A DNA stretch of 64,000 nt, from NCBI RefSeq assembly GCF_004379255.2, contig NC_056032.1, forward strand, positions 26,509,322 through 26,573,321, read 5' to 3'. Numbering within the stretch: position 1 is the stretch's first letter; every line of letters begins with the position of its first letter. This DNA is from Salvia splendens (lineage: Eukaryota > Streptophyta > Magnoliopsida > Lamiales > Lamiaceae). Under the pieces are notes generated by a model. The model ran no database searches. It had not been told where the DNA came from and worked only from the letters and a program-made list of their open reading frames with translations. Positions 8,959 through 21,964 of the stretch are shown piece by piece. The position numbers and the translations under genes were made by a program.

Positions 8959-10030
8959 CGGCTATAGATCGAACATTAACATATGCTACAACAATTAAAA
9001 ACAATTTATTACATCCATAACTTTTTGTCAGAAATTACATTATCATGTGTCGTACATACACGTGTTGTTTAACTTTTTTTGAGGGGAATTTAATGTGTTG
9101 GAACAAATAGTCATAATTTGAAAAGTCAAGTCAGATCCACAACTTGTACGAATTCCTTATGGCCATCCATAAATTAAGTAAATAATAAAAAAAATTAATT
9201 TTTTTTCAAATTTTTGGTTTAATACTATTTGATTTTACTTTTATATCATTTTCATTATATGTTGCTCAACATGTTAGTGTTGTTCTTTCGTAGTTTTTGC
9301 TCAACTTATTACTACTGTCATTTCTTGATTGTTGCTCAACGTATACAGTAATTCGTGATATTAATGTGTTTTACGTAATGGAATTCAAAGATAAGTATCA
9401 ACTCACAAGTCCATTCACACACATACAAGTTTATATTGATAATTCTAATTTTTTTATACATATAAATGGACTAAAATAACTTTTTATGGCCCGCCACATT
9501 ATGGCCATTTAGCATCACTCAATTTGAAAACAATTTCAAATCTTCCTAACACAACAATTTGTACAATAATTTATATCGGATAATTAACACAACAATTTAC
9601 TAAATGTTCATTCCTTTACCTTTCTCATAATATACATGGTATTAGTACAATGATATTACAGTGATATCACAAGGCAAACAGTGCCTTTTCTTTCACATTG
9701 TTACCTAATAAAATTACTGGGCAAGGCATCAATGAAAATTACAGCCCCTGATGACTGACATGTTTGATTTTTCTTTTTTTTACTATTCACTATTTTCTTG
9801 TTTAAACCTGTGGTCCAACAAATTTCAACTACAGATGTGAAAGGAGATAAACAGTACAAGGAGTGAGAGAAAATCGATGGCTGACCCACTCTTCTTTACT
9901 GCCTTTTTTATGTATGCAACTTGTATGGTAGTAACTAGTATGGTATTGGACACTAATCCTGCTTCTGGTGTGTGACATTAATTGCGTCGAGGTAGAGGTG
10001 GTTGTCGTGGCTCCTGCGGTTGTGGTGGAC
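8959..10030. other. AT-rich intergenic; 3' flank of the CCCH gene
   Basis: No coding region, RNA gene or transposon end was recognised. The right part presumably contains the 3' UTR of the minus-strand CCCH gene. Confidence 0.55.
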
Positions 10031-10038
10031 TACATGTT

Positions 10039-12588
10039 TCAATCGTCGGCCTGATCGGAAGAAAAATGTGCACAACTAACCTTAATAATGACACTGCAAC
10101 TACTTCTAATTATTGGAAACAAGTAGTACTATCTATATATGGACATAGATGATGAGAATAATATAGTTGAGCTAATTAGCCTAATATGGGATGTGAAATG
10201 GTCCAATTTACCTTTTCATTAAGGGTTGTTAGGAAGGCCAAAAAGGGATCTAGGGCTACATTCCAACAGTCTCGTGACCTGAGGCAAACCTATATCGAAA
10301 TGATGTAATTAATGCTTTTGATTACGAACAATAATAATAAGTCTTAAGGAGAAACAGAAGTAAACATACCTAGGAACTTGGAAGTAACATGATTTAAAAG
10401 GAGCTATGTCTAATGAAGCGGAGGCAGGGAACAACGACGGGCTGGTGATCAAATCATTGTTAGTGGATGGCGCGGAGACCTTTTCCGCTTCCATCTTGTG
10501 GTTGGAGAAGGCTGTGGCCATGTCTCCACCCGCCTTCGGGGAAGCAAAGGGGCTTTCGGGAAGGTTGTGCTCCAAGCTACAACATTCATTGTTGTCGTCA
10601 CCAATGATTAGTTTGAGCATTTTCGTTTCATTTGCCAATAAAAATGATACATACCTTTCTTGTAAATATTCACTTTGTTTGGGGGAGTTATTGTTGCCAA
10701 TGCTTGGCTCACTTTCCTCCTTTGCATTTGCATTCGCATTTGTAGCCAAATGCGCCTCACGATTGGAAGCAGCAGCATAGGATCCAATCGAGCCATTTTC
10801 TGCAATCACAAGGCCATGAGTTTAAGTAGTCTAATTCTTTTAAAAATTTTCAAGCACGATAGAAATTAGAATGTGAACCTTCTTTGACTTCAGGGCTGGT
10901 GCGACTGAAGAACGTCGGGGAGAAGGTCATGGGAGAGGATATAACAGCGCCACTAGAGAGCGTGCGGTGGTGGCTATTTCTCTTGACATCGAGAAGCTGA
11001 AGACCCATGAGCCGCCTGTTCTGCAGCTCAATCGCTTGCTGCAGATCAGCTTGCTCCTCCAATTTCCTCCTCCACAACAAATCCTGAGTGTTGTACAGCA
11101 TTCTTGCCCCTAAATCAAGAAAGGAATGTATCAAACAAAACAAGATCAGTTAATCAATCTTTCAAGCAAGTGCTAAATTTCTCCTCTTACCAAGGTGAAG
11201 ATCGTAAGGATCTCTTGACTCAGGGCTGTTGCAGCCGGGGAATTCCCCTCTTTCCATCTGTTGCTGTTGTTTCCTACGTATACACACAATGTCCCCACAA
11301 ACACTATAAGCAAAAGATCAAAAACCTTAAAATGTTAAGTAATTAACAACCACCTATGCTTGTCCGGGATCTTTCCCTTTTCTTTGTAGGGCTTGACCAG
11401 CACCCTGGCATCGCAGACGAAATGAGGATTGCCCTTTGCGAGAATGAGCTTCACAGTCTCCGGGAAGTCGAATGTGACGAAACCAAACATCCTCTTCTGC
11501 TGATAAGGGATCCTTACATCTTGAACCGGCCCGAAATTACTACAAAACCAACCCCAAATTAGAAACACACAAGAAAAATATCATACTATCATGACAAACA
11601 AAATGCACCTAAAATAAATGGACACATCCTCCTCCTTGAACGTGCTATCAGCAGGGAAGGTCAAGTAAATCTGCCTCGACCCCGGATTCATCGCAAACTC
11701 GCCCCGCCCCCGCCCGAATTTGTGCATCCCATCACCCATCACCAGAGATCTAAACACATTATGGAGCAAATCAAACTTAGAAACACAATCAAAATCTTGA
11801 ATTATGATCATAAAAATGAAATCTTGAATTATGATAGTTAATAAAAATGAAATCTTGAATTACCGTGGACTATCAGGTTGCTGAAAATTGATGCAGCGGT
11901 TAGGTGAGAAAGGGAAATTGAGGGGCTCCATCATCTCCCCCTCGCCGTGGAGGAAGCGGCAGCTCGTCCCGTTCTTGCAAAAGCCTCTAGCGTAGAACAA
12001 GCAAGGCTTCCACCCAAATCCCCCGCCCAAATCATCCGTCTGCAAGCAGATATCGCTGACGGAGCAGCTCCGGCGGTGGGGCGGGGCGTCGTTGAAGAAG
12101 GAGAGCTGATCTTGGAGATGGAGCTCGTCAATCAAGTCAACCTCAGCTCCGACGTAAAATGGCGCTGCGGCGGAGTTCATCGTCGACGGCGGCGAGCTGC
12201 CATTGTAGGTGGTAGGACTGATCAAGTCGTCGGAGAAGTTGCTGGAGTTAGTCCAAGAAGAGGAGTGGTTAGTGATACTGAGAGGGGAGGGGAGGTTTAC
12301 GCCGCCAATCATTCTTGAGGTGGAGTTTTGTCTAGAGAGAGAAAGTGGGTTGGTGAAGGGTGAGGATGGAGATGGACTTGAAGGAGTTGAAGGTGTGTTC
12401 AAATTGAGGTCTTTCTTGGCTTGGATGATTACAGTTTGGATAAGGGATTCTGGGCCAAAGGCGAGGCGGATCATCTCTTTCTCACCATGATCTTGGATCA
12501 GGAGAAACCCCATGATTTTGGAAGCGTTTTGAGGGTCCAAATTTTGGATCCTTTGGAAAACAATCTTTGTTGCTTCGTATGCATCCAT
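10039..12588 (-). CDS. CCCH zinc-finger and RRM RNA-binding protein (AtC3H53/C3H46-like)
   Basis: This is the only recognised host protein gene. It begins [18 protein letters not shown] with the [15 protein letters not shown] block typical of the plant family that includes Arabidopsis C3H22/46/53/55. A single CCCH finger follows (C196-x7-C204-x5-C210-x3-H214), then one RRM: RNP2 IYLTFP near 268-273 and RNP1 KRMFGFVTF near 304-312. A Gln/charge-rich region and the family motif [12 protein letters not shown] follow. It is probably an RNA-binding regulator of mRNA fate; no specific target can be inferred.
Exons on the minus strand, all with GT..AG borders and consistent phase: 12588-11864, 11749-11609, 11539-11354, 11273-11191, 11109-10879, 10799-10655, 10576-10370. 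Two further tentative exons are 10278-10212 and 10050-10039. The C-terminus after CYFQVPR is uncertain. Confidence 0.9.
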
Positions 12589-12718
12589 GTTTTGCTACTC
12601 AAGATTCCACTCCAAACCTATAATTGTGGTGAAGTGAAGTTCCTTTTTTTGAGTAAAGAGTGCACAAAAGCTAATCAAGAAAACAGCAAAAAAGAAATTC
12701 TCTTTAAGAAAAAAAGCA

Positions 12719-12719
12719 A

Positions 12720-12744
<25 letters not shown>
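12719..12744 (-). repeat. (GA)n/(CT)n microsatellite in the CCCH gene leader
   Basis: A CT run on the plus strand is a GA run in the sense of the gene. It lies about 130 bp upstream of the CCCH start codon, probably in the 5' UTR. GA-rich leaders are common in plant genes. 12750-13518 is 5' flank with no other supported feature. Confidence 0.8.
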
Positions 12745-12750
<6 letters not shown>

Positions 12751-13521
12751 ATCTAACCATCTATTCTCTCCTTTTCTTGTTTCCACGGCCACACCTACCA
12801 CAGCTGTAGTAGAGTAGAAGGAGTAAGTTCACTTCATTCGCAACTTGCTTCTGCACAAACCCCAAAAAAAAGGAAATGAAAAATTAACAAAACCTCAAAA
12901 AAAGGAAGAAGAAAAGGAGAAGATTGATGAACCCTGAAAGTTCACTAACTCAAAATATTTATTTTGAATTTCTATGCATAGAAAGATGGAGATATGCCAA
13001 AAAAGATTTATAAAAACAACACACGCGCGCGCACAAACAAGGGTTTCAAGTTCAACTTTCAAGAAAACCCATAAAATTTAAAAAAGATGGAATCTTTTCA
13101 CATCAAACACAACAACAACTTTGCCCGAGAAGCAGAAACACTAGGCTCAATTCTTACCGGTTCAAGTGAAGAAGATGGTAGTGGTTTTCAGATGGGAGAC
13201 CATAACATCAATCTCTCTCCCTCTCTAGAAAATTTTCTTTTCCTTTTTCTCTCAAGACTCAACATATGTTTGTTAGCAATGGAAGTTGCTACAAAAGCCA
13301 AAGCAGCACCTTCTTTCTATGCAGCTGCCAGCCCTGCAGAATTTTTAGCTGCAGTTTGACAGCAACAACAGAAGATGGCAAGGACCATTTAATTTATTTC
13401 ATCGCTGTCAATTTTTTTATTTCACTTTTTAATTTTTTAAGTTGGGGAAGGGGCTTGACGATATTCTATGCAATAATATGTAAAATATGATTAAGAGTGG
13501 GACATCGTGAAAGCACTATGA

Positions 13522-15491
13522 GAGCATCCGCAACGCATCTCGCGGGTGTTTCGGTAGACGAGACGGCCGCGAGACAGCGTTCCAGCTTTCCGTCCCGGTC
13601 CCGGAGGGACGGCTCGCGCGACAGCTCCCCACGTGGCCCGCGCTGGCGCTAGGCGTGACGCTCACTCGCCGGCCCGAGAGTGGGCGTCGTCACGCTGATG
13701 CAATAAATAATTTTATTTAAAATCCATTGTAATAAAAAAAATTATAACGGTAATGTTACCGTTTTTTACCGTTGAACATTAATTTTTTTATTTTTTATTT
13801 TTCTTTTTTATTCTATAAAATACTCCTCTTTCATTCTTATTTATACACACAAACACACATCTATTCTTCTCAAATCATCTCTCTTTCCTCTCTAATTTTC
13901 ATCTCAAAACATTATTATTCTCCCAAATTTAAATCATTTATGGATCCATTTGAGCAAATGCGTCGCATAATGGAAGAATCGCTAGTAGAAGATCGACGTC
14001 AGGAGGAGGAGGAAGCCGTGGCGCCTCCAAGGCGATCCCGGACTTACATCCATCGTAACTGGGAGGAAACCGCCGCAAGGTTGGTACGCGACTACTTTTG
14101 TGACAAACCGATATGGGGAGAGACCTACTTCCGTAGCCGTTTCCGCATGCGGAAATGACTATTTATGCACATCGCAAATACGTTGGCAGCTCGGGAAGAG
14201 TTCTTCCAAGAAGGGTTCGACGCCGTTGGTCGTCCCACTCACACGACGCTGCAGAAATGTAATGCCGCAATCCGTCAGCTTGCTACTGGACAAACGACGG
14301 GTGTGTTCGACGAATACCTACACATTGGGGAAAGAACTGGGAGAATGTGTTTGATAAACTTCTGCAAAGGCGTCCGAACAGCCTTCACCGACAAATTTCT
14401 CCAGAGGCCAAGCACGGCAGATTGTCAGTTTCTGCTTCGACATCACGAAGAAGTGCACGGATTTCCCGGGATGCTTGGCAGAGTCGATTGCATGCATTGG
14501 TAATGGAAGAATTGTCCTGTGGCGTGGAGGGGGTCATACACGAGCGGCCATAAAGGCACCCACCCCATACTCGAGGTCGTTGCCGACTACCGGCTATGGA
14601 TTTGGCATCCGTATTTCGGGGTCCCCGGATCGAACAACGACGTCAACGTGCTCAACCAATCCGACCTCTTCACCGAAGTTTTGAATGGTAAAGCGTCGGC
14701 CATCAACTTCATCGCTAACAACCGGCAGTATAAAATGGGGTACTATCTTGCCGACGTCATCTACCCGAAGTGGCCAACCTTCGTGACGACGTTCTACAGG
14801 CCGGTGAACGAAAAATAGGCTGTTTTTGATCAGAAACAAGAGGCTGCTCACAAGGATGTGGAGAGAGCATTCGGGGTTCTCCAATCTCTCGTGGTTTATG
14901 GAGAATATGGTCGACATCATGTATATGTGTATAATCTTGCACAACATGATTGTCGCCGACGAAGGACCTGAGGCAGAAATTTGGTCCGACCCTGAAACCT
15001 CGGGAAGCTCTACCGTAAGTAGTCCGCCTCGCAGTGGAGTGCATCCGTCTATGCAAGATCGGTTGTCTATTCGGGAAAGACACTTTATTCTACCGCCCAC
15101 GCCCAACTCCAAGATGATCTAATGGAGCACATTTGGGAAAACTATGGCAACCAGTAGAGTGCACGGAAGAAAAATTAAATTATGTATTTTTTATATTTTT
15201 TAGGATTTTAATTATGTGTTTTTTAATTTTTTTTAGAATTTTAAGTTGTAATTTTATTTTATTTTATTTAATGAAGTGTGTTTTTATTAATTGAATTTGT
15301 TGGAAATAAAAATAAAAAATGAAATTGAATGAATAGTTAAGGGATGAGATGGTTAAGAGACGGTTAAGAGATGAAGGGTTGCAGGTGATATCTCTTAGTT
15401 AAGAGATAGGATGAAAAGTACAGTGAGACCCATGAATAGTGAAAAGATGAGACGGTTAAGAGACGGATAAGAGACAGCGTTGCAGATGGCC
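13522..15491 (+). mobile_element. PIF/Harbinger element, complete ends, disabled
   Basis: The left end GAGCATCCGCAACGC and right end (complement GGCCATCTGCAACGC) are inverted repeats. The 3-bp duplication TGA flanks them (13519-13521, 15492-15494). Length is 1970 bp, short for an autonomous Harbinger: only the transposase is present and no companion MYB-like ORF is visible. Confidence 0.9.
13940..15158 (+). pseudogene. PIF/Harbinger transposase pseudogene
   Basis: The start at 13940 gives MDPFEQMRRIMEESL, followed by a domain with DYFCDKPIWGETYFRSRFRM. One frame holds three nonsense codons: TGA at 14156-14158 (after RMRK), TAA at 14501-14503 (after VDCMHW), and TAG just before AVFDQKQEAAHKDVERAF. 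Near 14886 a deletion and frameshift remove the residues between GVLQS and the DIMYMCIILHNMIV block. The remainder ends DLMEHIWENYGNQ at about 15158. All three catalytic acids can still be located (D in GRVDCMHW, D in SNNDVNVL, E in DVERAF), but the protein cannot be made as one chain. The nonsense codons look like single-base changes, so decay is moderate. Confidence 0.92.
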
Positions 15492-15600
15492 TGAGTGAGC
15501 GTACTCTCTGTAGTAATTATTCTGACACTCATCCACTAACTATCATCTTGATCCCACTTATTTTACAATCCATTCGAACTTTCTTCCCTTTTCTACTAAG

Positions 15601-15642
15601 AGCATCGACAATGGTCATTCTATTAGTCCGTTCTATTGGTCG
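15601..15642. mobile_element. Left end of a Harbinger MITE interrupted by LTR D
   Basis: GAGCATCGACAATGGTC after TAA (15598-15600) is a typical Harbinger terminus. LTR D cuts it 42 bp in. Its continuation should be at 35826, but I cannot identify the right terminus there. Confidence 0.5.
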
Positions 15643-15662
15643 TGATACGCTCGAATTTTGTA

Positions 15663-15897
15663 CTCCCTCCGTTTCGCTACAAGTGAGGTGCTCCAAATCA
15701 GACGTTGTTTTGCAAAAATAATAATAAATAGTTAGAGTAGAGATAAAGGAAAATTAGTAAGATAATAATGTATATACGACTCTCTTCTATATTATTCTCT
15801 CTTAATTTACTTTTTTTCTCTATTTTAACTATTTATTATCATCTTCGCAAAACAACGACCAAAAAGAAACGGCTCACTTGTAGTGGGACAGGGGGAG
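15663..15897. mobile_element. Stowaway MITE inside LTR D
   Basis: Ends CTCCCTCCGTTTCGCTACAAG and CTTGTAGTGGGACAGGGGGAG are complementary. TA flanks it (15661-15662, 15898-15899). Removing it restores the LTR head, which then aligns with the head of the copy at 39194-40584. Confidence 0.9.
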
Positions 15898-17639
15898 TAC
15901 TATTTTAAGGTCTTTATTTGGTTTATTTGAGTGTCAAAGTTGCAATACATGTTCATTATTTGCATATTTGATCTATTTAGGTATTTTGACTTGTTTCATG
16001 TAAAATGTGTAAAATAGAACTGAAAATTGGCATAAAAAGGTCAACCCAGCGGCCAGCTGGACCCTTGCCAGCGGTCGCTGAAAGCTGCACAGAGAGGTTA
16101 AGCCCGTTCCAGCAGCCTGCTGGGAATTCCGTGCACAACAGCCTCAGTTTAAACCCATTTTGTCGGCGATTCTGAAGTCTAATCAGGGCGTTCTACACAT
16201 CATTCCCTTCGTATTCGAAAGAGATTCACGATGGTACATAGAAAATCTCAATCGGAGTTATGTGGAGAAAGTTATGACCATTGGACGAGCGTCACAGTAA
16301 AATGCTTGCGGGAATTTAGGCGGAAATTGAAGGAAGGAAAGAAGATATTACCTTGTGAAGCCAAATCTTTTCCTTAACCTATAGAGCACGAAATTTACCT
16401 TCTCCGAACCTTTTTCAAGCCTATAAATACACCATAACCTAATTCATGTTGTTCACCATCTTCCGGGTTTTATCTAGTTTTTGTTAAATTGAACATGTCT
16501 TATTTTTCATATATTTATTTAGTTTATCTGTCTATGGATAGCTAAATTTATAGAATCCTATGGGATGAAAGTAATTGACTCTATGTAGTTCCTTTTATTG
16601 TTTAATATTCATAACTCATTTTACTTTATTTATTCCTTGGTTTATATTTAACTACTTGGTTGTTGATGGCCTTTTTATTAGCACTAAATAAACCTGTAAG
16701 TATACATAGTATATATAGTATAGCTAAAGATAAGTACCGGATATTGAACACAGGGAAAACAATCACAGATTTACTACCTTCTACTAAGCTTCGTTCACTA
16801 TTTGGAAAACCGAAAGTTTTGGAGATATTGAAAACTAAAAACAACTTGAAAGCAAATAAACAACTAATTGAAAAGAATTAAAGAGGTAAAATATGAGAGA
16901 TAAGAGAATTCCAGGGATGTGCGTTCACAGTTATGGTTATACAAATTCTAACTACAATACCCTACCACAATTTATACTTCGATAGTCACTTATGTTTAGC
17001 TTATGTTTAGCTCATGCGGCGCAAGCGTAGATTACTAGCACTAGGGTTGTCAATCCAAGATCCGTAACTTCTAAAAGCTCCTAAGACCCTTGAAAAGTCC
17101 TTACCCTCAATAAACAGTGCCGTTTTAAGGGAAGCTAATTGTAGTGTCTACTAAGTGGATCTAACTCGCCAACCTCCTCTCACGATTATGTAGCAAGTTA
17201 TATTAAATCATCAACGAATGTGTAACTCAAACGTGAAGTATTATAGGACCACTTAGGAAAGAAACGAAGTAAAAACAAAACAGATATTAAATAGAAAACG
17301 GAATTGTATAACCAAAGTCGTTACTAACACATCCCTAGAATCCTATGAATTTAGTTACACATAATTGAATAATCTAAAAACATAGAATGAAGAGAAAACA
17401 AAGTGAACTTAAGAACTAAAGCAATAAAACCCAAAGGTTGAATCATTGTAGCCTTGATCTTCTCTTGATTCCTTCTTCAACCTCTTGCACAATGAAGAAC
17501 TCACTAATATATGCTCTAGAATTATAAAGCAAAAAGAAAATCCCAATGAAGATGTTTGAAGGGGTATATATAGAGGAAAAATCGAGCAGCAACAAATAAG
17601 GTAAAAGATGGCTGAGTTTGGTAAATCTTGGGGAGAAAG

Positions 17640-17770
17640 TAGGTTAATTCTGTGCGCCGCGTTTTCTCAGCGGGCCGCTGCATGTAGGCCAACGGTCGCT
17701 GCATTTTGATCCGTAGCCTCTGCCTCTTGGATAGCGGTCGCTACACTATGTTGCAGCGGCCGCTATGAAT
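17640..17770 (-). repeat. AGCGGTCGCT-type palindrome cluster in LTR F
   Basis: Several 10-12 bp near-palindromes of the form AGCGGNCGCT occur here (CAGCGGGCCGCTG, ATAGCGGTCGCTA, CAGCGGCCGCTA). They continue across the split at 35060-35180 (GCGGACCGCT, CAGCGGTCGCTG). They lie in U3, upstream of the TATA box. Confidence 0.85.
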
Positions 17771-17967
17771 AATCCCGTAGCTTCGGAAACTCTTCGAGCG
17801 ATCACTGCGCACTCCTCAGTGGTTGATGCGAATCATTTTTCCGTATTTTGCCCCTTCGTTCTTCATACTTTTATACAAGTTATGACTCATTAAATCGTGT
17901 TTTCATCAGTGTTTAGGATGTAAAAGAAAGCTGGAAGTTCAATGCTCCATGAGGATTCCAGATGAAA

Positions 17968-18160
17968 CGCCCGGTCGGGTGATTTCGCCCCAACATAACA
18001 CCCGGTCGGGAAATTCGCAAAGCGTGAGGGGTCCAGATTATTCGCCCGGTCGGGCGATTTTAAGACGAGAAACGCCCGGTCGGGCGAAAGTCATACGGCA
18101 TGACCCAGAAGCAAAACGCCCGGTCGGGCGATTGGTATTATGATTTTGCCCGGTCGGGCG
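17968..18160. repeat. CGCCCGGTCGGGCG palindrome array in the 5' LTR of C
   Basis: Six copies of a 14-bp hairpin motif (6-bp stem, GT centre), some with end changes, lie at 17968, 18000, 18043, 18073, 18117 and 18147. Two copies remain in the truncated 3' LTR near 34024 and 34055. They are in U3. Confidence 0.92.
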
Positions 18161-18452
18161 AAATGAACTCCAACTGCAATCTTGGCAGTTTTGTCTCGGC
18201 AGTTTTGATGAATAAAAGAGGAAAAAAAGGTCAGACGAAGAGGGGGGACAGATTGGAAGAGAAAGAGGAGAAAGAGGCAAGAGGAGAGAAGAGGAAGGAA
18301 CGGTCCAAACTCCATCTCGGGGGAGATCAACCATTATCTAGAGTTGGAGAACACCATGGAGTTCACGGTTCACGGTTCTTTTGGTGTAATTCATTTTAGT
18401 ATGTTTGGCTAGATTTCCTTCGTCGCTCCGAATATGTTGTAGGGTGAATTGT

Positions 18453-21400
18453 TGTCACGACCGCCCATACTAGGGTTACCACAAACGCGGCGATCGTGAC
18501 CAACATGCATGGACAACGTATTTAAAAAGAAACTTAATTAACTTAAAGGCAAAAAAAAAACATTTTTGTTTTGAAAAAAAAAATTTAAGGTTAAAATTGT
18601 ACTATTAATTAGAAATGACTCATGATAAAAACTTTTAAAAGAAGCAGCGGAGAAAAATAAACTTTAAGAAACCCAAATAACTTCTAAAGTAAAACATTTA
18701 ATTTAATTCACGGAAAACACCGTTTTCAAAGACAGCGTAATTACTTGGTTAAAACCTAACACAACCATACATGTTCAAAACACAATACGGAAACGATTTA
18801 AGTCTTGAGACATAGTTAACAATATAGCAGTGGAAAAAGATTTAAAGAGAGAGTCAAGGATCACGCCTATGTATGAAGACACAACGCATCCTAAGGCTAG
18901 CTCAACATCCTCCGCAACATCCTGCTCAACCTGCACATAAGAAAAATAAGTACTTGTTGTACTCAATGGGCTCATGCCGAAAACATTTTTAATATAATTA
19001 TGTCATCCATATCAGTGATCTCGAGTTTTAGATAGCAAGAAAATATCACGAAAACACAAAACATTTCAAGTCTGGCCAGACAATTTATCTCCCCACTTTT
19101 CACATCAATCCATCAATCACAATCATCATATCGCAGTGCGACGAAAGTGTGGCCACACTATTCGCCCACGAGACCGGCCGACTAGCAAGGACGGCTCACG
19201 ATCCCACCAGTGTACACAGCCTGATAGGGTTTGCGGCCCTACTCAGACCCGAATTCGTTTCACAACACAGCCCTATAGCCTAACGGAGCAAGCTCAGACG
19301 AACTAGACATCAGGAAACCATCTCACAAACAAAAACATGGCATAACATAATAATTAAACCACCCTTATAACGCCACATAATATTTTCTGAAAATAAAGAG
19401 GTTTGAAAAGAAAGCCCACCTCGTTCGCTTAACAATTCACAACCCAACTTCTGGCAACTCTCGTTCCCTGAGTTCACGAATACACAATCACCCTTGTAAA
19501 TGACAACACAAGTCAGCCTTCCACCAAAAATACATTACTATGCATGTCCTATCGTTTCTCTCTCATCGTTTTTCTCAATTACCCAACCCCAACATACGTC
19601 ACAAAGATGAAAAGACACACCGTAATATATTTCAACTTATCTCACGTGATCACATCATTAAACACGTTCCTTGGACATACATGCATCATATAATACTTTT
19701 AAACATGAAAATAAGAGTTATTTTAACAAGGCAGAAAACTGGCAGAACTGTGCGACCGTTTTGTAAAAATCACTATAAATTCACCCGACCTCATATGAAG
19801 CTAAATTTTGGTCACAACACAGAAGTCACATTCAAGTTCATCCATACAAATTTTCCCACTGAAATCACATCATTTAGTCAGCCATATCAAATACAAAAAT
19901 ATCAGGTCGGAACATAAAATTTCTGACAGCCCTGCGCAGCTCATTTGAAAAATTAACCATAAATTTATCCAATGCCCAAAAAGGATGAAAATTTTACACT
20001 ACTCAGAAGACACTTCAAAAATTTTTGGTTGGTAATTTGGTTGGTAAAACAGATAACGAAACAGAGGTCAAGAATCACATCATTCAGAGGTCAAAAATTT
20101 TACACGACTCAGAAGACACTTCAAAAATTTTTCATATAGTTCAAGAATCACATCATTCAGAGGTCATTTGGTTGGTAAAACAGAAAACGAAACATTCTTG
20201 GCGAGAACACAAGTTTCTGGCAGATTTGCGCAGTCCACTTCAAAAATTTATTAAAAATTCATTTTTCGATAAAAGGGCTGAAATTCACACGAGACACAGA
20301 AAACACCTTGGAGTTTACTCAGTAAAAATTTCATATCAAAATTCGATTGTTTGATTGGTCAATTACAGATCAGAAGCTACTGGTCGTACGCCACAGATTT
20401 CAGGTTCATAGTTTCGAAAATAGGGTTTTCCTCTTTCATCGAACAAACACCAATTTTTCATGCTTGAAACACACTAAGTCATGCTTAAAAGTTTCTCATA
20501 AACATGTTTGCACATAGACTCACACCATTCACCAAATATTCCAATCCAACTTCACATGAATTCAATCAAAAACACATAACTATCAAAGTTCTATGAAATT
20601 ACACTTTCCCACCGTTAAATTTTGCGATCTATCAATCCTACACCCACTACATGCATGTAGGACTCAAGAACATGGTTCAAACGAAAAGGATGAGGGAAAG
20701 TGAAGCAATTATACCTTCTTTGACAAAAACGGATCGGTAGGGACAAGAGACGATGCGATTCGTCGGAGACTCTTGGAAAATAGGCTTCAACGGATGCAAG
20801 AACAAGAATTTGACGGGGGATCTTTGGAGAGATTGTAGAGAGGGAGGGGAGAGGTGTGTGAGAGTGAGGGGGAGAGATGGAGGAACGATTTTTGTGAGGG
20901 AGAAATGGGGGCTAGGGTTTGTTTAGGTGGTATTTGAAGTCTAGGGTTATGTTTAATATTTAATTAATTAAGTAATTGTGGGGAAAATACAATTAAATAA
21001 ATCCCACAATTAAAAGAATAAAATAGGCTTGTGGGGAGGGAGGAAATTTCAAAAATTCCATGTAGCACACAACAAGGAATTTATTTGGTATTTACTTGGA
21101 GAATATATTCATAACTTAGGAAATAAAAATAATGAATACAAGGAAACAAATAAATTAAATCTCCAAGTAAGAAAATAAGGTGGGGCCGAAAATAACTAGA
21201 GGAAAGCACAAGGAAATTATTTAAATCCTCAATTAAATAGAATAGGATTTGAATTTGGTAATTTCTTTATGGGAAAAGACTCCCATATAATAGGTAACAA
21301 TCAAATAAATTTCCACAAGGAAAAATAGGAGCATGGGGCGTGTGATATGGGTAAGAATTAAAAGGAAAAATTCACATCCCCATTTAATTAGACATAGGAA

Positions 21401-21920
21401 ATTAGTATGATATTTAATTGAATAAAAAGGGATTCCAAAAAATAGGAAACAAATAAATTCTCCCATACAAAATCATGAGGGGGGCAGAAAATTTGGCTTA
21501 ATTAAATCAAAGAAATTAATTCATCCTCCTATTTTAAATAGGGGATTTTCGAAACTCCCAAGATGAATAGGCTAGAGTTCGAATTTCATGTGATACAATT
21601 CAGGGATCAATTGGTTTGGATTTAACTTGGATAAGAAAAATCCCAAAACAATTTATTAAATCCAAGAAATGAAATACTATCTCAATAATTTGGCAGGGCC
21701 GAAAATTTCAATGAATTGACTCGAAAAAGAATAAATGCATGATCCTATTAATTTATTTTTTCTCCTCAATGGAAAAAAATATAAAAACTCAAGCTCATCA
21801 TTCCACATCAACCACGACAATTTATTTCACGTAAAACACTTAATCACATAGAACAAAAGTCTCATATTCGAAAATTTCAAAAACATAAATAAAAGAGTCA
21901 CAAATGTTTGGGATGTTACA
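18453..21920 (-). repeat. 3' LTR of element A
   Basis: This is the left copy, 3468 bp. Compared with the right copy it has a local duplication near 20000-20180 (ACTCAGAAGACACTTC twice, about 100 bp apart). It lacks about 120 bp present around 30810-30930 of the right copy, and a short TATGCATGGCTG segment. Confidence 0.93.
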
Positions 21921-21935
21921 TCCTTCCCCTCTAAA
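21921..21935 (-). other. Polypurine tract of element A
   Basis: On the minus strand TAGAGGGGAAGGA directly precedes the TGTAACATCCC start of the 3' LTR. Confidence 0.85.
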
Positions 21936-21964
21936 CACAAATTTCGTCCCGAAATTTGATCGTC

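Noticed and set aside
11947..12318. 123-residue plus-strand frame
   Set aside because: Antisense shadow of the first exon of the CCCH gene.
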